A DNA stretch of 64,000 bases from Apostichopus japonicus (lineage: Eukaryota > Echinodermata > Holothuroidea > Aspidochirotida > Stichopodidae), in contig NC_092563.1 of assembly GCF_037975245.1 (NCBI RefSeq), positions 13,750,001 through 13,814,000 on the forward strand, read 5' to 3'. The notes below the pieces were generated by a model. The model did no database searches. It was not told the DNA's origin and was given only the letters and a program-made list of their open reading frames with translations. Below, in pieces: positions 23,926-36,686 of this stretch. The position numbers and the translations under genes were made by a program. Numbering within the stretch: position 1 is the stretch's first letter; each line of letters starts with the position of its first letter.

Positions 23926-24037
23926 CTTGTTTCTCTGTCGTTAATTTTGGCCCCTTTCTTAGAACGATGAAAATAATTAGACGTTGATGATATGAACATC
24001 GAGTTGAAGTTTGAAGATTAATCGGAAGCTTTCATCA

Positions 24038-24045
24038 TATTTATA
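24038..24045 (-). promoter_or_regulatory. Candidate TATA box of the ZP gene
   Basis: TATAAATA on the minus strand, about 113 nt upstream of the exon 1 ATG. A start site some 30 nt downstream would leave a 5' UTR of about 85 nt. Supported by position and consensus only. Confidence 0.4.
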
Positions 24046-24049
24046 GTAA

Positions 24050-26570
24050 AACTACCGACCTAAGGATTAAGGGCTAATTGATGGCGTCTCTGCTTTATTT
24101 ACACAAACAGATGGCTGCATTGCTAAAGGATTTTTTTAAAATATATTATATCGTTTACTTTTTAACTTAACAGAAATGATAAGAGCGTTTGCTCTTTCCA
24201 GTATTCTAACAATCCCGGACCTCGTCAAACCTTGACGATGTTTCATATCGTTTTTTTATCAGACGCCACTTCAAGCTGGAGGCTCTTTTTTTTCGCGGTA
24301 AATAACCCAGGTTATCAAATGTAATTATTGGCTTTTAGGTCAATAAAATTTGGGTATTTCCACCCACCGCATTCGGCATACTTCATGAACTTTGCTCCCC
24401 ATTTTGCAATCATTTGATTGGGATCTGCTATAGGATCCCATTCATAGTTTATTATTAGTTTATTTGTGTTTAGTCATGCACTGATAATCGACGTGTTCCT
24501 TTTTTTTTGTGGTTTACATATTGTGTTTAGGCAGACGGTCGATACCCCTTAATGTTACCAAAATCAATTCCATGTCGGGGAGGATAAGAGCTTAAGGGTT
24601 GATCGTATACGACCGCAATTTGTCTTAGATCTGAACATGAAATATCATGACTGTCTTAAGTAAAATTAAAAAAATAGTTCTATATATTCGATCTAGAGTT
24701 CTAGATTCCCTCTCTATACATGATATTTGAAGAAACTCGTTGTCCTCTTGCCCAAACAAATACATCAGGGCCATGGAAGATGGTCAGATGGAAGATTGCC
24801 AAGACAGCCGTCCCCACCACCCCCCCCCCGTCCAATCTGCGGTGCACAGAACCTTATAGCAAGAATAAACATGAAATATACCTACTTATGATTTGCATAT
24901 AGGCTTGTTGGAACTACTTTTTGTAGGATATATCAACACAACAGATAGATAAATGCGCATATCACGTTGCTTTTTAAGGGTCACCAAACTAGTTTTTTTT
25001 CGGCCCGCCAAAACTTCGGGAAAAGGGATGCCTGTGGAAACATGGAATATCGTGAACATAACATTACACCTTTACACACACTTTTTCATTTCTAGTGCCG
25101 GCACTGTCCCCAACCCATTTTCCTGTTACACCAATACATTTTTAGACGCCCTAATTATATCCTCCTGATTTTTAGTATATCTCATTATTTTCAACATCCA
25201 ATCCTAACAAAGAATTAATGTGACTAACAACATACCAAACAAGTCACTTCAGTAGGTCTATTTACGACTAATTTTTGCCACAATTGTTAAGTTTTCATGC
25301 GGTATACACAGCTCTCTTGTGGTAACTATAACTTCGGAGCAATATAGATGATGTTTATGACGTCAACGTAGATTCAGATATAAGATACACACTTCAACGG
25401 CATTGGTGAAGATGGTTACGAAGCCATGTAGTATATAGAGATTGTCAACAACAACAAAAACAATTAAAACAAATTCATTTTATGAAAATTAAAATTATGC
25501 CGAATCTTAATAGAACCAATCCAACACATTTATCTGACATAACAACTAGATCAACACAGCATAAATATCTCACAAAAAATGGATGGTTTAATAACAGTGT
25601 ATATCTATTTTAGAAGAAAACAACGAAGATTACATTCAAAGAATAAGATTTGTTAAAACAAACTGTGTTTAAAAGGAAAGGTGAAGACTTTCTACTGTTA
25701 TGTTGTTTACTGTCTTGTTACTTTAAGACAACATTAATACTATATAACACAAATTTGTGTGTCAGTGACTGATTTCATTGTTATATCAAGTAATTATTGT
25801 GATGTACCCCTGTCATTGAGTAGTGAACATTTACCTTCCAACTGTTCCAGTGTTCACACGAAGTCAATCAAAGTCTGAACTCAGATCCGCATCCTTGTTT
25901 ATCTTCAAGATAAAAGAAATTGTAGTTTCAACGAATATAAAGTAAAGACAGTTTTATGTGGGTCCCTCCCGCCATATTTAATTTGTTTTCTTCTTCGTTC
26001 TTAATATAAGTGTCGTGATTCTGGATTTTACAACTTTATTAGTCTGACGTTGGCAAATATAATAAGTAATATTGTAACAAGGAACAAACAGCGGTAGTAA
26101 ATAAACCTCGCACGAAAATAATCTCAACCACTGGGTTAAATATATTAACTTAAAGGCATTTATTTAGCTCTTTTTTTTGTTTTTTACATCTGGGATAACA
26201 TTTGCACTCAGCGACAATTAATTCTTTAATATTCATGATTCCGTGAACAATGGTTCGACAACCATACAATTTCGAGTAGACTTTGACAACCCTTTATGTA
26301 TAGTAATATTTAATAAAGCTGGCACACGGTAAGTAAACCTCGCTAACAGACACGCCTCAGCCATTGGTTAATTCTACTATCTGTAGTAGTCAGTTATTTG
26401 TGCGGCATATGGGAGATCCTATCTGTCAGGGCTCTGGCGGGGGTAAAAGAGGTGGGTGGGATGTTGGTTCTATAGGGTAATAACGTGGCCGCAACAAAAA
26501 TTAAACGTTACAGAAATGACGAATATGATGTAGCATTGTATGATCAACATGTACCTGGTCATGTGACTGA
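24050..26570. other. Upstream of ZP gene; no gene recognised
   Basis: Contains ordinary AT-rich sequence and short homopolymer runs. Any enhancers of the ZP gene would lie here, but none can be named from sequence. Confidence 0.45.
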
Positions 26571-26572
26571 GA

Positions 26573-26788
26573 ATGGAGTCGATTTGGCTTCTTGTCTTAC
26601 TGAGCATGCAGCTGAGTGACATTCTAGTGTCTGGATTCTCGCGGATAGAATGCAAACATAGTTGTCTTTTCCAATCCCAGAATTCCGTTTGCAAATTCAT
26701 TTCGTTTCACTCGGAGACTGGAAAGTATAATGACTTATGCTTTTCAAGAATGCCACACGAATTAAAAAGGAGGGGAAAAAATAGTTAA
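26573..26788 (+). CDS. Possible small secreted Cys-containing peptide, 71 aa
   Basis: The ATG at 26573 opens MESIWLLVLLSMQLSDILVS, which reads as a signal peptide, followed by four cysteines in about 30 residues (ECKHSC, SVCKF, NDLC) and a basic KRRGK near the C-terminus. The Cys/Phe spacing is faintly like a PAN/apple fragment. No TATA box, splice support or homologue is recognised, and a 71-codon frame can occur by chance. Treat it as a candidate only. Confidence 0.22.
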   Translation: MESIWLLVLLSMQLSDILVSGFSRIECKHSCLFQSQNSVCKFISFHSETGKYNDLCFSRMPHELKRRGKNS

Positions 26789-26914
26789 CAGAACTGATAC
26801 ACCCTTAGCCCCAGCACCCTAACATAGTGACTGTAAGCACGTGATTATCACTGCTTCCTATCACAAAAATCGATAGAGTCACGACGAAGTCCACTGTTAT
26901 GACACACTCTTATA

Positions 26915-27009
26915 CCCAGCCCCAGCCCCAGCTCAGCCCCAGCCCCAGCCCCAGCCCCAGCCCCAGCCCCAGCCCCAGCCCCAGCCCCAGCCCCAGCCCC
27001 AGCCCCAGA
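26915..27009. repeat. (CCCCAG)n hexamer array, G-rich on the minus strand
   Basis: About 16 units of CCCCAG with one CTCAG break. The complementary strand is (CTGGGG)n, which has G-quadruplex potential. It is not the animal telomere repeat TTAGGG. Confidence 0.95.
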
Positions 27010-27365
27010 CCATTGTGACTAATATGACGACCATGTCATATCTAGTGCGGTATCGCGATTTCTTTGAAAGGATACCGTAGATTGTATATTGTACATGTCA
27101 TTCTAATGCAAAATGCACTCTAATCCCTAATAACAGGACGATAGTGTTGGTTTTTCCCTTATCTTTCATCACAGAGCTCAACGGTATAAGACAATATAAG
27201 ACAATATATCAGTGATTAACCTATCTTTAGTGTCGGTCTGTGTTAAACTTTAACACCTTTAATTGACTAACTATTCGTGTGTCCTTTGTTATTTTGTTTT
27301 TACATATTAAGTAAACAGATAAGATCTTATTCAAGAAAATGAAGGCTTTGATAAATGCCAGTTTG

Positions 27366-27491
27366 TCACTATAGGCCATATCTTGTTCCAATATTAGAAC
27401 GTGCCGTTTGCCGTGCAGGTATAGTTTCTCACTATAGGCCATATCCTGTTCCAATATTAGAACTTGCCGTTTGCCGTGCAGGTGTAGATGT
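27366..27491. repeat. 63-bp tandem duplication
   Basis: Two copies of TCACTATAGGCCATATC... through TTTGCCGTGCAGGT, offset 63 bp, with a handful of differences. Because 63 is a multiple of three, the minus strand stays open across both copies; there is no other sign of coding. Confidence 0.9.
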
Positions 27492-28501
27492 CGTCTAGAA
27501 TCAGTTAGAGTACACACACAATAGGATACAGGACACCCTTTTTATGTCTTTTCCCCTTTCAAGATTCATATTATATAAATACTTTCCTTCCAATTATGGG
27601 TAAAGATTTATTTCAACATAATCGTGATACAACTCTAAGTCATGATGTGGAAGAGTCACGAAAGATAGAGCCTACATGGACACGTAAAAAAACAATCAAC
27701 TTGTCCCACTACCAACCCCAGTCCTCGTACATGGAGACTGTAACCATGTGATCATGATGTTGTTACTACGTCAAGTGTGTATCACGATTCACATGGAAAA
27801 GGAATATATACATTTATATATATATATATATACAGGCGCGTATCCAGGATTTTCTAACCCGGGGGGCGCGAATTACTATCTAAGCGGAGCGCCACCATCA
27901 GTTGGCGCGGAGCGTACAAGAAAATTTTTGGTTTTGATACCCCCCAGATCACCGGAAATGGCACTTCTCGGGCTTGAAAATGAGCAACCAGATGTAGACT
28001 TTTGCCTGAGAAGCAAGTATTTCCCAAAAGTTTTTTTTCCATCCATAACCTTTTTGAAGATTGTCACCAGTCACACATCATGTTCGACCTGATTGCATGT
28101 CCTATGGATGATTGCTTTTGTAGGTGATTCTACGTCACGGCCCACAATATCCGAAAGCCCCACTTTTGAAGGTTTTAAGCCCATTATTTGTTGAGAATTT
28201 GAAAATTCAGATTTCTCGTGAATAAAATCACTTGAAAACATACCCATAATGTTGCAAAAAATTCAATCTATGGATAACCAATATAGAAAAACCTCCTTGA
28301 ACCCCTAACAGACAGGTCAAAATTGCACGAGTAGCGGAAAGTATGATGAATAATGTTGGTGAGGAAATTTTGGAAAATTCCGACAGAGTTAATTTATTGG
28401 TGTAGAAATATTGCAACCTCTTATAATGGCTATTGTAAAACTTGGTTGAAGGAACAGAAAAATAGCAGATATTTTCGATATCAGGTATATCGAAACCGAA
28501 C

Positions 28502-28949
28502 ACTACACACATAGGCGTAGGTCCCGTAGGAGGCGGGGGCTGCAGCCCCCCCCCCCAACCAAATTTTTTTCGGACACCTACTGAAAGAAAAATAAATAGC
28601 AATGAATTGCTTAACAATGATCTCCGTGGTAATTAAAATAAAGTTGTAAGCTTGGCCGACATTACTACTGTAAAAGAGAGTTTGACATAAATGGATCTGT
28701 ATGGTTTTTCTCCATCTACATAAGATATTTGGTTGTTTACATTAGCAATTGGCGGTATACTGTGCAACTTTGACGGACCGTGTGGTACACGATGCCATGC
28801 AATATAATGACCGATGTTTGCTTATATGATATTGGCATCGATATGTTGAACGCGCGCTTAGCGCGCGAAAAATTTTGGCTTTTTTTTCGGGCAAGTCATT
28901 ACAGCCCCCAAATCCAATTGGGCTCCTGCGCCTTTGACTACACACATAG
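28502..28949. mobile_element. Nested insertion with 13-bp flanking direct repeats
   Basis: ACTACACACATAG occurs at 28502-28514 and 28937-28949. The segment between starts GCGTAGGTCCCGTAGG and ends GGGCTCCTGCGCCTTTG, loosely inverted. It lies wholly inside the 27833-29749 element. Family uncertain. Confidence 0.6.
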
Positions 28950-29572
28950 ACAGTTTTTGAGGCTGTTCATCGTGGAAAATGCATTTCAATGCTCACTGAT
29001 ATGATGTTATATCTGCTCTTTGCTTTACAAATTCGAACAGGCGTGTAGCGAGTAATTGCCTGTAGGCAAACTATCTAAGCGAAGCGCCACCATGAGTTGG
29101 CGCGAAGCGTACAAGAAAAATTTTGGCCGAAAATGCCTCCCAGATCGCTGGAAATGACACTTCCCAGGCCTTGTAAGTTGCATCTAAGCATTGTCTATTT
29201 TGAAATTACTAGCGATGTCATAAAGAAAATTAGCTCGGGGGGGGGGGTCGCCCCCTTCCCGAAATGTTCCCCGACGACTCGGTCGAGTTCAAGACCAGCC
29301 ACAGTTGGTTTCATATAGCACAATTCTACAATTGTTTAAGGCGTCCATACACACACACGCGTTATGATAGACCATATATATTATTTATATAGATACATTA
29401 GTGAGAGAGGAAAAATGGAAACGTCAAAAATGGAGTTGTCGATGTAAGGGATAGGGTGAGGCGCACACCCCTTCCGTAATCCTTGATCTGTCACTAGCTA
29501 CCTGTGTATATAATAGGGATCATCGCTTTAACTATGACTGTTCCTCTTTCTCTTCCCGAGGTCTTGGCTGTC

Positions 29573-29702
29573 TTCTACTCCCTCCTTTCTCCTTTTTCCC
29601 TCTTTTTTTCTTTTTCTTTTCCCTTCCTTCCTCTCCTCCTTTTCTTTTTTTCCCCCTCCCTTTTTCTTCTTTTTTCTTCTTTTTTCTCTCCTCTTTTCCT
29701 TA
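29573..29702. repeat. 130-nt polypyrimidine tract
   Basis: Nearly uninterrupted C/T on the plus strand. It may adopt triplex structure; it explains the Lys/Arg/Glu-rich frames on the other strand. Confidence 0.85.
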
Positions 29703-29746
29703 CCCGGGGGGCGCGCGCCCCCAACGCCCCCCCCCTGGATACGCAC

Positions 29747-29749
<3 letters not shown>

Positions 29750-29819
<70 letters not shown>
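29750..29819. repeat. (TA)n microsatellite
   Basis: Continuous TA dinucleotides directly after the MITE end. Confidence 0.97.
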
Positions 29820-29823
<4 letters not shown>

Positions 29824-29887
29824 AGAGAAAACCAAAGAAATAAGATATGACTCATAATTGACAAATAAGGAGTAAGTTTTAGAAAAT

Positions 29888-29930
29888 ATATTGGAATTTT
29901 CGGTCCCCCTGGGACCTTCGTCAGCAATAC
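29888..29930 (-). ncRNA. Hammerhead ribozyme motif, intact core
   Basis: Minus strand: stem I GTATTG / CAATAT, core CTGACGA, a single A, stem II GGTCCC / GGGACC with loop AGG, then GAAA, ATT and the cleavage-site C. All invariant core bases of a hammerhead are present except for the extra A before stem II, which also occurs in the motif at 23122-23160. Stem III would be the palindrome AATT with no loop, so cleavage would need a dimer, as reported for Penelope-like elements. Confidence 0.78.
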
Positions 29931-30167
29931 TTGGCAGTCGAATGAGAAGTACAAAATGTGACACAATGAAAGTATGACGCTAGATAAGTGTAAGTTCCAA
30001 TGATGGAATTAAAACCAAATAAACCATGACTATACAGGAAGCGGATTAAGGAGCAAAGAACGGATTACATATGCTTGTAGAACTGGTAGTTGTTAAGGGG
30101 TCCCAAGTCTTTGTTGAGGCCGGTGATGTGAGACTTAATACGAAAGATCCAATCGATTTCTTTATGT

Positions 30168-30505
<338 letters not shown>

Positions 30506-31278
30506 ACACATGATTTTGGTTAACTTTCGTGTGCGTTCTACTGTGTCTACTGTTTTGCGCATGATCTTAGCCGATACGCCGAGATTATAACAAGATCACC
30601 ATTTCAGGCTTGGAGTAAACTTTCATTAACACTAAACGTATACGGTGAGCTCGGGGATTACAAAGTATGTATCCCGTAGTCTGAAACTAAACAACTGTAG
30701 CAATGTGTGTACATAAATACTGGAGAATATTATGTAAATTACATTATTAATATGCATACAAACGAAACAGGCTGCCTCAAAGTAGAATGTGTGAAAACAT
30801 AGCGATTCAGTAATCTTAAGACCAACGGAATGTTTTGGATTATGGTCTCTTAGTACTATAGTCTATCCAACGGGTACCGGCTTGAGACAGAAAATATATA
30901 AGTACAGAACTTAACCCGTGGTTTATGACCACAAAATAACAGTCCTGTCTAGTTCGTAAGTGAAACAACTATACAGGACGAGTTAATGTCATATGTACTC
31001 AACTTCACTATATCAAATTGTTCTTCTTGCGGTTCATTGACAGGTAAAGTTAAATATAATCTGAATCTGAAAAGAAAGTAAACAGACCATCAACCTTTGA
31101 GATTCTTTGTGATAAAATTATATCTTTAACGATAAAAATACCAAGTTTCGTTAAGTCTGTGATTTTCACTTTGACAGACATAGTTACGCAATACAAGTAT
31201 AGTATAGGGAAATTCGGCGCTAGCTGCTTTCGAAGGGCGGTGACGACAAAGGTCTGATGTAGATTTTTGAGTTCACCA

Positions 31279-32617
31279 CAGGGGCGTATCCAGGATTTTC
31301 CAATAGGGGGGCGCCAGGCATGAATGATCGCCGTCCTGGGGGATGGGTCTAAGGGGAGGGGTGTACAATTTTTGCTTTCAAAGAAGGGCTGAAATGCAAA
31401 ATGGTGTCATATGCATGGGCGGCGATCCGTACTTCCGAGTGGGGGGGGGGGATATGACCTTGTTGACTATCTAAGCGTAGCGCCACCATGGGTTGGCCCG
31501 AAGCGTACAAGAAAATTTTGGGATTAACAAACCCTCTAGATGGCCGGAAACGGCACTTCCCGAGGTTTCCAAGCGGCATATACCCAACTTTAAAATAGAG
31601 ATGTCATGTCCGAAATATCTCATAATCAGGATCCAAAATACTTTTTTTTTTAATTTCGGGTGTTATTTTGGGAAAATTGCCCCTGTCAATCTTGTTTCAG
31701 GCGCAACGTTAGAATGTTCGAGAGCTCTGTTATATTATTCGATGAAGAAAATGGCCTCATGCAGGCTATTATAGGCCTATACACATGCAATACACAATTA
31801 CACATAGTTTCATTCCTAGGTACCGATTGCTAGGGCATCCAGGTGAAACGTGTATTAAGCATTACCCTGGTTACATGAGATTCTCAGCTGTTCGAGGGAA
31901 CATGTACGTGTGTAGGCCTACTATAGGGCCTATATGAATACTATGAGGGTGCATATATGTACTATATCAATACCGTGGGCGCAATAATACATTTTGTTGT
32001 TATAGGGCCAATGAAGCCTACTGTACAGTCAACTATTTTTGCTTTATAAAGACGCTTTATTTGAAAAGATCGCACTGCGTTTATGGTAGGTGAGAAATGA
32101 AGCTAAAAAAGAGCCGTACATTAACGAAGATGCATAAAATGTAGGCATGAAAATATTCTTATCCCTGGCATTTGGTGGGGGGGGAATATGGTGCATTACA
32201 TCCCCTCCACCCATTTTCATGGGGGGATATATCCCCCCTCCACCCAGGATCGCCGCCCATGGCCATATGTGATCCATTTTTCGACCTTAATAATAAGCAA
32301 CATTTCCAGTAAATATGGACACAAAATGCACAATTTAGTATGGCTGGCATGTCATTTAGTGTTTATAGTGATAATACAAACACAATTACCATCTATGTTT
32401 CTAAAACTATTATGCCGCCGAACTTCGCCAGAACCTCTTTTTGGCAAACAAAAAATAAAGCATACGGGAGAAGGGGGGGGGTTGAGCGATCACCGACATC
32501 TCACATAAAGGTCGTCATCAATTTTTTTTTTTTTTTTTTTTTTGCTAAACTTTTTTTTTTTTGGTGACGGCCAATAGGGGGGCGCGCGCCTGTTGCGCCC
32601 CCCTGGATACGCCCCTG
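31279..32617. mobile_element. MITE with 16-bp perfect terminal repeats and 5-bp target duplication
   Basis: CAGGGGCGTATCCAGG at the left and its exact reverse complement at the right. Target duplication CACCA at 31274-31278 and 32618-32622. No transposase. It contains another complete MITE (31414-32261). Confidence 0.85.
31414..32261. mobile_element. Nested MITE, 15-bp perfect terminal repeats
   Basis: CATGGGCGGCGATCC at the left, GGATCGCCGCCCATG at the right. Flanks GTCATATG (31406-31413) and GCCATATG (32262-32269) are an 8-bp target duplication with one mismatch, as in hAT elements. It contains a hairpin-module copy at 31466-31564. Confidence 0.78.
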
Positions 32618-32622
32618 CACCA

Positions 32623-35600
32623 AACAGTCATACTTGGCACATTGCAGTCGTGGGGAAACATATAGTGTAGAAGGTCTGTGGGGAAAGGGTTGTGGATGGG
32701 TTGTATATTTTTACTTCGTATATAAACAAAGCAGAACAAATATTTACCCTGAATTTAATGTCTCTATATTAGGTCTGAAATAGAACGGGCAGGGTCGACT
32801 GAAAACTCGATGCCTCAACTTTAGGAATCTTAAAATAGTTCCAATGATATGTCAGGATGGATGGAGAGCTCTGACGTTCAGAACCGTAATATGAGTTGCT
32901 GAAATACTTATATTGCTGACCTAAAAGAAGACACAAATACTGCCATCATCATCATCATCATCAGCGTATATGATAGAGCAAAATGTCAGTAACAATTTGA
33001 CAAAACAGATAAGAAAAATATTAATTCGTTTTGAAAATATCATAGATTTTGTGTTCCTTCACTCGCAAGACAGGAGACGATCAAGTCTAAATGTGACATC
33101 ATCGACCCACATGTGCATCATTTGTTCTTACGTTTGTTCTTTATTTATTACAATGTTCTTAACATAGCCTTATGTGTGCAAGGTTACAGAGTCAATACTG
33201 TTACCAATTGACCTTGGAAATTCGAAAAGACAAAGAAAGAGTAAGTATAACAGGTTTAAGATCCTATAGTGGCACTGTGACGTCACAGATTGACAAAATG
33301 ACAGCCTCCGTTGTTGTTGTTCAAGAAGTTTCTGTGTCTTTTAAACTATGATTGTTGGCTTTATTTCTCCTTGAACTTTATTTTTAACCTTGTTATATTG
33401 GACTCGCGGTCATGTGTAAACTAAACTTAGATGGGAAAATTCCAGTCTAGTAGTACTTATCAATAGGTAATGCAGAGGTAATCATGTCTGGGCCTTCAAA
33501 ACGGTATTGTGAAGGTTATCGTTAATCTTGCTTTAATCTAAGTACGTCAACTTAAACGTATTACCAACAAGACATCATCCCGCATATTCCCGTTCTTGAT
33601 ATAGCAGCATTCAGTTTAAATATATGACTTTTTTCATACGTAGCATTGATCTTGTCTTGTATTCATTGTAACAATCGAACACATCATCCCCGTTTTGGCG
33701 TAGTGACGAATGTGCAAAAAGTGCGTTTTGAGAAAACGCGCTCTAAAGATTTTTACATTCTGAGGATTAGTATGTCTTAATTAAAAAAGGATCTTTTTTT
33801 TACTGAAAACTGTTGTCAATATATTAAATATACGCAAAAAAAAACTTTGAGTTCTCATATTTGTTGCTGATTGAAACATTTCTTACAAAGTAGTTATTTT
33901 TGTGTAAACATATTCGTCGTTATGTCATTTTCAGTTAGTCCAAGACATTCGTCACACATTCCCTTTGCTAGAACTGGCAATGACTAGTATTCGTCACGTT
34001 TGTGTGTAGAAGGGTACACCGTGAATTTTCACTGTCACATGGGGAAAGGCGGTGTTGGGGGGGGGGGGGGGTTAGGTCGAATAACCTTAGTATAGAAGAA
34101 ACTAATCGAAGGGATGGTACATTTATTTTAAAATGAATGCCCACGGTTTACTACAATGTATTAAACAGACAAACACATTGCATGGGTTATGCACATATAT
34201 AAACAACATGGTTTAATATGTTTTTCTTCGGTAGCATGGAGGGGGTTGGATATAGCCGGTTGCTGATAAGTAAATGAAGAAGTTGAAAAACATGGATTTA
34301 ATTTAGAAGTCATGTTGTTCGTGTTAATTTAACGTTGTTGCGAAAATCAGTTACGTTTACTTAATACAACTATCCCCTATGTCATTAGTCTATCTTAAAA
34401 TAAACATTACTGAACCTCTACAGGAATTCGTAACCACTTATCTAGGTTCATTTATCCATTACGATATTAATTAATATTTCCGAATGCGGTTCAATGATGT
34501 TATGTAATCGTTCCCGACCCCACATCGCCCGGCTCTAACGTCCCAGCTCTGGCCCAGACCTAGATATTTACGACATTGTGTATGAAATTGTTCAGGAAGT
34601 TAATTTGCATGGCATGATGGGATGGATACTCTCTGGTATAAAGGTGTGGATCCTTATAATGCTCAGTAACCATTATATTGACAGGCACTGTGTCTTTAAT
34701 GATGTATCGCAAAGTCCTGCGTCGTTGGTGTGTTGCTAGTGTTATTATTTATCACTTCTAGAGTACTAATGTATCCTTTCTTTTTATTCTTCTATATGTT
34801 CTGCACCCCAGTGCACCCCCACATGACGTCATTAGAACGCATCATGATTAACATGATAAATATATTAATTTGTTTTGTAAATGGCCTGTTCATGAAACAT
34901 TCTACTGTTTATTTTCAATAATATTCACCGATCGAGACATTTGGTTCTTCCCGATCAATTTTAAAGACATTAATATATGAATTTATCTAACTTACTCTTA
35001 AAAGCATACAACTAGTATTGCCTTGATATTTCACGAAACACATTGTGCGATTTGAAAATACATTAACATCAATAATGAAGAAGTTTGTATTATATCCATC
35101 AATTCATATACTAATGCGAAAACACATGACTCAAATTGTCAAACATGAATATAAACCTTCCATTTGCACATCAATAGAATTGCATACTGTCATTTGCAAA
35201 TTCGAGTTTTAATTAACAATTATCTTAGTTATAGTACTGTAAAATGAAATTCCGTGATAAATCATAAACAATGTTATTGCTTAGATTTATGTAAAAGCAT
35301 AAAGTTCTATTGGCATAATCTATTAAGTCGGAACTCTTATGAATAACACAGACTACGGAAAATTGTGTGCAATTCTTCATTTTCAAGTTAGTGTATTACG
35401 TAAAATGTCTCTGAAAAAACTGTATAAATATCCTTCAAACGTCTTGGAAGCTTTGCACTATTCTACCCCCTTAAATTGAATGTGAAATTGTTCTTACGCT
35501 CACAGGCACATTCGTAATATCCAACCCAACCTCGTGTGAATTCTCAAATTTAAACTAGAAAACAACTGTGCCAATGTTCAAGTGTTTCCAAGTTATACTT

Positions 35601-36075
35601 TATTATGTGGCTCCTTCTTTTTATGTATTTATTATTAACTTTATAATTATATTATTTATTCCTTCCAGTATACATATAACATTTATAAAGAGGAGTCATA
35701 TAACACGTCAACAAGAAGATCAACCCATATAAAAAGGGGACAAAAGGTTAGATGGTAGGATATCATATAAAATACATCTACACAATTCATACAAAAGATA
35801 ATACACTAAACGATTTATATGTATGGTTTCTTTGAATTGAATCGTTCTGTTTCATTTATAAAGCTTTTATTCTTTATTACATGATATTTAGGGTTGAGTG
35901 ATATTATTTCATAGAATAAAAATATCAATACGGAGACAGAAATTCCCCTTCCCATTACCAGAATCTTTCAGGCTGGTAATGATTCAAATATAAAAACCTT
36001 CAACAATTTTATATGGAAGATCGATAAACGTTACAAGAATTATCCACCGCAAAATGTTATATTAACATGTTCACA
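32623..36075. other. No gene recognised
   Basis: AT-rich, with a short (ATC)n at 32945-32962. A TATAAA-like site near 34637 is not followed by a convincing coding exon. Confidence 0.45.
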
Positions 36076-36161
36076 TTTTAAATCAAACAAAACTGTTAGC
36101 AAACTGCTAATCCACTAAAGAGCCAGTGTGTAAGAGAATGTGTCAAAGTAAGTTGGCCTGA
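36076..36161 (-). mobile_element. Truncated copy of the 23043-23220 Penelope-type repeat
   Basis: Matches AACAAAACTGTTA, CTAATCCACTAAAGAGCC and AAGTAAGTTGGCCTGA, then diverges exactly where the ribozyme starts in the other copy. Confidence 0.65.
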
Positions 36162-36686
36162 ATATTTATGTGAAAAGTTTATCAGAATACTAAGAATTAT
36201 ATCAGCATGAGGATTATTTCAATGTGAACTTTATCAGTAACGATACTACTTTTTTATAACAATTCAATGTCAGTAATATGATGCCTTAAAGAAATGAAAT
36301 CAACATATGAGGAATCCTATACCAATGTTAATAATATCCTCAGCATGTTAAGAATGGCATAGGTATATTAGGAATAATAACTGGCACAGTTTAACATATA
36401 ACCGAGAATTAAAATTGAATTGAATTGATTTATTGTTTCAACACATAGTAATACAAGGTGAACAAGACAATATAACTGCAAGTAAGTAAATATGTGAAAG
36501 GAAGTAAACTAAGAAACCCTTGTGGGCTTAATCGAATAGAGTACTCCCATCAAAGAAAATGGAAAACCTTAACACCTAAAAAAAAGAAGAACCCCCCCCA
36601 AAAAACAGATAACCTTAACACATAAGACAAATAACACAACCCCCCCAACCACCACCACCTACTCCCACCCCTTACAACGGATACAA

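Larger units (their letters stand above)
27833..29749. mobile_element. MITE-like DNA transposon inserted in a (TA)n array
   Basis: Left end CAGGCGCGTATCCAGG and right end CCTGGATACGCACCTG are inverted repeats (15 of 16), and TA repeats flank both sides, so the target duplication cannot be told from the array. It contains two copies of the hairpin module (27875-27977, 29069-29170), a nested insertion (28515-28936) and a pyrimidine tract near its right end. No transposase. Confidence 0.72.

Noticed and set aside
26915-27009. Interstitial telomere repeat
   Set aside because: The unit is CCCCAG/CTGGGG, not TTAGGG.
34730-34921. Hydrophobic 63-codon frame after a TATAAA-like site
   Set aside because: The frame is a run of T-rich codons with no recognisable features.
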